Source: Thuidium tamariscinum (Eukaryota; Streptophyta; Bryopsida; Hypnales; Thuidiaceae). From it: a DNA stretch of 64,000 bases. Position numbers and translations under genes: made by a program. Positions 59,201 to 64,000 of this stretch are shown here, in pieces. The stretch spans positions 14,322,001 to 14,386,000 of the forward strand of contig OX344752.2 in NCBI GenBank assembly GCA_947034885.2. Reading direction: 5' to 3'. The notes beneath the pieces were generated by a model. That model was not told the DNA's origin and made no database searches. It worked only from the letters and a program-made list of their open reading frames with translations. Each line of letters opens with the position of its first letter. The first letter of the stretch is position 1.

Positions 59201-62200
59201 CCGTCTTGAAGATGGACAGTGCCGTAAATTGTCATCTCTTACTTACGCGGAAGCTGTTAACTGTAGAGAGGCCCTTGATTAAATTGGCACAAGGTAATTG
59301 GTTCCTCTTCATTATTTGTAGAGATAGCTTTTTAAATATTGCTTGCTGCGATGCAGGTCTGCTCCATCTCAGCCAACGGCAAATGGACCTCCACCGATGT
59401 ACAATCATGGAGGAGCTCCTCATATGCCAAGTGGCATGGGGCAGTATGCATATCATCAATCTAGTCTGTACCCTACACAGGTGGGACCCCAATATCCAGG
59501 AGTTCAATTTCAATCATCTCGATATCTACCTGATTCTCAGCCCGAAATTCCGGGTTCTTTTTCGCAGGCTGCTGCACCTGCAAGAAGTTTAACGGACCCA
59601 TATGCCAACATGTAAGTTCATCACGTTTTTATAACAAAGAATCGTGTAGTTTGATTGTATTTGCTTGTGTTTACTCGTACAAGCAGTGGTTCATTCTATG
59701 AAGTTACTTTTTGTCATTCGAGGCCTATTTTGCTTTTTCATGCTTTCGTTATTAGGAAATTGAACCTGGATCGCTATATTTCAAATTTTACTCACTTCTA
59801 TATGTTTTATTGGATCAAGTTCTTTCTCTGTCATGGCTACTGTGTCTCTTCCATTCTTTAATCAGACTTCATTTGTGTCATAATCTACTAGAATCTGACA
59901 GGGGCATTGATGGTTGCAGGCGTCCTCCGTCGAAATCTTATGCGGCAGTTCCACCTCCCCAGCAACTTCTAGCAAGCGGGGCGTTGGATGCGACTGCAGA
60001 TAGTAGTACCTCGCTGATAAGTAGTTCAGATATAAGACCGGATGTGCAAGAATCCCCCACAACATCTACCAGTTCTGCAACTAGTTTTTCGGTGGCATCT
60101 TCTGTCTCTTCAGGTTTGGCATCGCCTCTCTTTAATTTCTATGCTCTGTGCTTCGGGTGGTTTCCTTTTGCCAGGTTCTCATGCCTACAACACCTAATGG
60201 CTTAGAAGGTTAAGATACTTAATTCTAAGTTTGATATGTGCGTCTTGACATGTCTACGGTTTGAGTGTGCAATCGTTGTCCAGTACATATTGTCGATGTT
60301 CTGATGCCCTGCTGTTCTGCTGCATATTATAATCATGGCAGGACCTTTCCATCCTCTCTTAAATGCAAATTACAGGCCTCAAAATGCCCCCCCTTACCAC
60401 CAAGCTACTGGGGCAGTGCCTCAATCAAACTCTTCATACCCAGGGCCGGCCCTGACTTATGGGGGTTACGGTGGAGTCTATCCTCAGGTGTCTCCTCTCC
60501 AGCAAGTCACTTCAATGCTGCAGAGGCCACCTCTTCCTTTAACTGTTAGGCCAGGTCTTGTGGATAGTAGTGGGGTTGTTCCACCAGGTACAGAGGGTGC
60601 ACTGCCGGCAAGCCAACCTGGACCAATTACCCGACCAACAGAACAGATTGCCATTGGTTCTGTACAGAGGGAACGGCGCAAGTTTCAGGAATTTCCAGTT
60701 GCTGCGAAGAATGTTGCAAAGGAGCATTTAACTCAGGTCTGACCCGTGCCCGTAATTGCGTAGTTGGAGCTGATTTGAAAATTGAGTATATGAATTCGAG
60801 CAGCTCATATTCTGTTTATTGCAGATGTAAGCCTCTCATATTCATCTATCTGCTTGTAGCATTAAACCGCTTCGTCTGAATTGGGTCTCCGGTTGACCTC
60901 AAGCACGGCAGAGTTTATTGTTCATAATGCAACTTTGTTCATGTTACCGAGTCTACTCTCTTATGGTGATGTTATTAATTATCGTCAAGCTACTTGTTTT
61001 TCAGTTTGAGCTGATGGCGGTTTTAGTATTTAGTGAGGTTCTGGCTGGGCCTCTCCGTAAGTGAGGATGGATCAGTCTAGATTCTTGAACCATACTAATC
61101 TGGCATGGTGCATGTGCCAGGTATGGTTATTTTCCCTGCCATCCGGATTGACTGAGGCTGCGCCATCAGTGTGGACTCACTTTTCTATGTTTCACAGGAA
61201 TGTTGAAGAGGTTTCAGGGCTTAGGTGGCGTTGAATAAGAGGACAGACATAAGTTCTGCATCCTAAGAGACTTCCATTTCTGTCTTTTATTATGCACATG
61301 ATACTGGCTTGTTATCGTCTCAGCGATAGTCAACAAGTCCTGTATGTTATGTCTAGTTGGTTAAGGACTTGGTTTCTGACCTTCCTTATGATATGCCCTG
61401 TTTGAAGGTTTGAAATTTCGTTGCGGTCTTTGTGATTTCATAGAGCCTAGTGGGGATTGTTCTGTCCTACAGAGCTTGGGAGATTCTACTGCATTGCATT
61501 GACGCATTGGTGTTCGTGTGTTCGATTTTTTTTGCGGTTGATTTTTTGCCATGTGCAGCATCAAATCGTGGGACTTGCCGGACAAGATGCAATTGTTTCC
61601 ACCAGTACAACTGCGAGTGTCAAGATGCCACCACCTCCGCCTAAATTTAATCCAGCACCACCACCTAAATTTGCCCCGGCTCTATTGTCTGTTTCAAATT
61701 CATCTCCTCCAAGGCCAGCTCCGCCAGGTCCTGGAGAACGAGTTGATGAGCTTAAACAAGATGGTGCGGATTTAGTCTTCCTGCCCTCCTTTGGTCAGTA
61801 GTTTAAATCTTTCGTTCGTTGCATTCTTGCAAACCTAGCCGCACTACAATTAACCGAGTTTACATGAGGAACCGCCTTACATGAGGAACTGCCTTACATG
61901 GTGTTACAATTGGTAGGGTTTATTGCGGCTTGCGTTTGCTTGGTGCGGTGGTGGGATCTATTCATGTTTCTTTGTTTTGGAACTTCGGAATTTCTAGTCA
62001 ATGCATTTGGTGGTTGGAGGTCGTCGCAGGCTCTGTTTTCTATTGAATGTCATTTAAGTAATATCAGTTCTTTGTACTGATCAGGGCTAAAGCTCGTGGA
62101 ATACGGAGAAGAAGATGACGAAGCACCAGAGCAGAGTACTGACACAACCGAGGCTGAAAATGTTCGGCCTTCCTTGCATCCAAATGGAAAACCTTTCTGG

Positions 62201-62212
62201 GCTGCTCCCTAG
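53215..62212 (+). CDS. RIK: RIK/KHDC4-type KH-domain RNA-binding protein
   Basis: Fourteen exons: 53215-53249, 54635-54863, 55614-55742, 56157-56191, 56334-56409, 56704-56811, 57645-57734, 58544-58637, 58914-59031, 59357-59611, 59920-60113, 60342-60736, 61559-61793, 62085-62212. They splice in frame to 706 residues. The N-terminus MAEEPVPAVRQRKKRKWDQP has the KRKWDQPAE motif. The first KH-like domain (about 105-200) includes REIVINDADPGVRYKLTKR, the TGAVVITRGRFRAPNGPPD loop and VEEMMKQ. The second (about 210-305) includes FNLIGRIRGPNDQYIKHIMT with the basic GxxG-type loop and ends SLDDARRLSENLLDTI. A Pro/Gln/Ser-rich region follows, with YAAVPPPQQLL, GGVYPQVSPLQQV and RRKFQEFPVAAK as plant RIK signatures, and an acidic tail. 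Maize RIK was found as a partner of the ROUGH SHEATH2/AS1 Myb complex; the animal relative KHDC4/BLOM7 acts in splicing. The first exon and last donor are the least sure parts. Confidence 0.92.
53250..54634 (+). promoter_or_regulatory. Long first intron of the RIK-like gene with telo-box-like motifs
   Basis: TTAGGGTTTC at 53473, TTAGGGTTTC at 53618 and TTAGGGTTTG at 53944 are reverse-orientation telo-box cores (AAACCCTAA). An imperfect duplication of about 305 bp is visible: ACTTGAGATTCTATTTTAGA at 53373 and ACTTGAGATTCTGTTTTAGA at 53679, each followed by a TTGGAG(A/G)CTT phrase. Long first introns of this type often carry enhancer activity in plants; that role is an inference. Confidence 0.35.
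54963..55541. mobile_element. MITE in RIK intron 2
   Basis: Ends AAGTGGGTACACCTAAAA and, as complement, AAGGTGGGTACACCTAAAA, followed by (G/T)(C/T)GCC on both sides: a terminal inverted repeat of about 24 bp with few mismatches. It makes up 579 of the 750 bp of intron 2. No coding frame. Target duplication not clear. Confidence 0.7.
57642..57647 (+). other. NAGNAG tandem acceptor of RIK exon 7
   Basis: CAGCAG at the 3' splice site lets exon 7 start at 57645 (adds one Gln) or 57648. Both keep phase 0. Confidence 0.6.
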
Positions 62213-64000
62213 TTCAACTTCTGAATGTGAAAGACCTAAATGACCATGGCGATATTTTTTACTGTCGAATGTGGTGGCACAATCATTCATTTGAACCCCT
62301 TGTGAGAGTGGGGCTGCTCCTTGTATATCTATTCAAAACAGTCGAAGACTGGCACTAATAGCGCAGGGTGTGTTCCATCAATTGGCAGCGTTTGAAGTGA
62401 ACGGTGCAAGCTGTGAGAACATCACCAAGAAATTTGATTTAGTTTTGGTTGGAGCTACTTGCTCTGAGTTGTTTGAGCTAGTTGTCAGCCTCGCACCCTT
62501 TTCTACTGCAGGTTTGTTGTGAACGGCAGTAGTCTGAGTGCTTGGAGTGACTGAGCTGTAGAGTCTGAGGATACCCGTGGAGTTTCGGCTTTTGTGATTA
62601 CTTAACATAGGATGATGCGAATTATCTCCCGTGTCTGTTGTCATTCTTACATGTTACTGTAGCACAGCTTTTATATGGAATTTGATTTTATCTGACGCGA
62701 TCCACATGCTGTAACTCTTATGGCTTCTTTTTAGTTGAACTCAGTGAAGACTGGATTAACTTGCGTTACTATTGAAAAAGAAATGGACAACCAATCAGCA
62801 AGGAATGGGAGATTTGACTCCTTCTCGAGATAGAAATAAACGAATAAGAGATCTTTGTCACTTATGGATGATCTGAGAGCTCTTGTTGCACCACAAATGC
62901 AACACTCTTGGCTTATTATGCTCCAACGCTCCAATGTAATGCTCAACGCTCCCAATTACGCCCTTGCTAGTTACAGATTGCAAAACCTGAGGAAACTCAA
63001 AATGGATTACAAAACAAGTACTCCATACTACTCTTGACATTTTTTCATTCAATGAAAAACGTTTAACCCCAAACGATGAGCCGGTGGCAATGGAAATCAT
63101 GAATTTTGATATTGTGGGAATCATTAGGTTCGAAAAAATTCAAAAGCTCTTGTTGGATGTCAAAGCCTTGTAGAAGATCTTGTCTTTCCACCCCTAATTC
63201 CGAGAATGAGTAATTACATTTCTGTCCTATATAAAAAAGATTCTCTCTTGTTCATTGACTAGAATATAGCATATGCATCATTTAGGGGTTAAAAATTTTT
63301 ACATAAGAGTCTTCAACGAGTTTTGCATTTCAAGATATTGAGCATAAGATTGCCAATGAGTTATACTCAAAGAAGTACAAGTTCAAACAGTGAAAAAAAC
63401 TCGACAAATGAATTTGAAAGATTTGTCAATTTCACATCTAATTGCAAATACATCATGGAAAATATGTCTTTACTACTAGACGATTCTTTGTTGGCGGTAG
63501 AAAGGAGGATAATTATGTACTCCCATCAGTAAAGTTGAATAGCCTATTACCACCCTAATTTGCAATTTGGGTATCTTATGCCATGTGCTAACTGTTGCAT
63601 GTAATTTTCAAAGAAAGAATTGGTTCAATCGAATGAAATTTAAATGGAGTTACATTAATTTGACAAGAATTCAAATTGATATGAATTTTCAAAGGAAAAA
63701 AATGAAACTATTAGTGGGTGGGCTCATGACCATCTTCAAAAGGTTCAAAGCCGGTGACCTACCATCTTAATTCCATTTAATGAGTGTTATGAAAGTACAA
63801 GTTCAACATTCTAAAAGTACGTCTTTTATTGACTGAAAATAAACTAATTCTGACAATTATTTATTCATTATTGAGCTAATCTAAACCACCATTTATTAAA
63901 CTACATCTTATTTAACCTTATACTATGCATAAGTAGATGTAATCTTGGTGTTAATATCTCATATTCTCACAATAGCATTCAAGTACTTGTCCAAGGTCTA
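62213..64000. other. 3' flank of RIK and gene-free AT-rich DNA
   Basis: 62213-62700 is probably 3' UTR. Beyond it the composition returns to AT-rich. A single TTTAGGGGTTAAA at 63282 is a lone TTAACCC-family end. Open stretches at 62855, 63323 and 63567 lack recognisable domains. Confidence 0.4.

Noticed and set aside
59085..59290. Possible extra RIK exon at 59089
   Set aside because: An AG acceptor and short open stretch exist, but joining exon 9 (ends AG, phase 2) to 59357 gives the expected RSAPSQP continuation; the stretch has no similarity to the family.

Overview
This is plant nuclear DNA. Three multi-exon genes have GT-AG introns and encode plant-type proteins: a golgin-candidate-5/TMF-like golgin, a chloroplast bestrophin-like anion channel and a RIK/KHDC4-type KH-domain protein. 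They sit in very AT-rich DNA full of decayed transposons. Relics of a bacterial-type DNA methyltransferase and of a TET/JBP-like dioxygenase are a combination I associate with bryophytes or other early-diverging land plants rather than seed plants. The species cannot be fixed from sequence alone.

Layout. 1-4108 (+): broken multi-exon gene whose C-terminal half resembles an N4/N6 DNA methyltransferase, entering from beyond the left edge. 4453-7030 (-): broken MULE-type transposase with a SWIM zinc finger. 7031-15200: no gene; microsatellites, short tandem arrays and a family of elements ending in TTAACCC. 15200-21220: degraded LTR-like repeat pair split by a 1.96-kb CACTA element with a clear TTC target-site duplication; between the repeats lie a 180-190-bp tandem array, a trihelix/SANT-like relic and a MITE. 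21351-30040: foldback MITEs, the 2OG-Fe(II) dioxygenase relic (-) and an unidentified relic (-). 30041-34132: more TTAACCC-ended elements. 34720-42472: golgin gene, 17 exons, 905 residues. 42473-48637: unassigned GC-richer patches, then repeats. 48638-51093: bestrophin-like gene, 4 exons, 461 residues. 53215-62212: RIK-like gene, 14 exons, 706 residues. The rest is AT-rich and empty.

The three intact genes are all on the + strand, are independently transcribed, and act in different compartments (Golgi tethering; probably thylakoid chloride conductance; nuclear RNA binding/splicing). I see no functional link between them. The most unusual content is the dead accessory genes: a DNA-methyltransferase-like relic and a TET/JBP-like relic within 24 kb. 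Both keep long stretches of reading frame interrupted mainly by stop codons, in a landscape consistent with cytosine methylation and deamination. All exon boundaries were read by eye from splice consensus and protein similarity; none is confirmed by transcripts.
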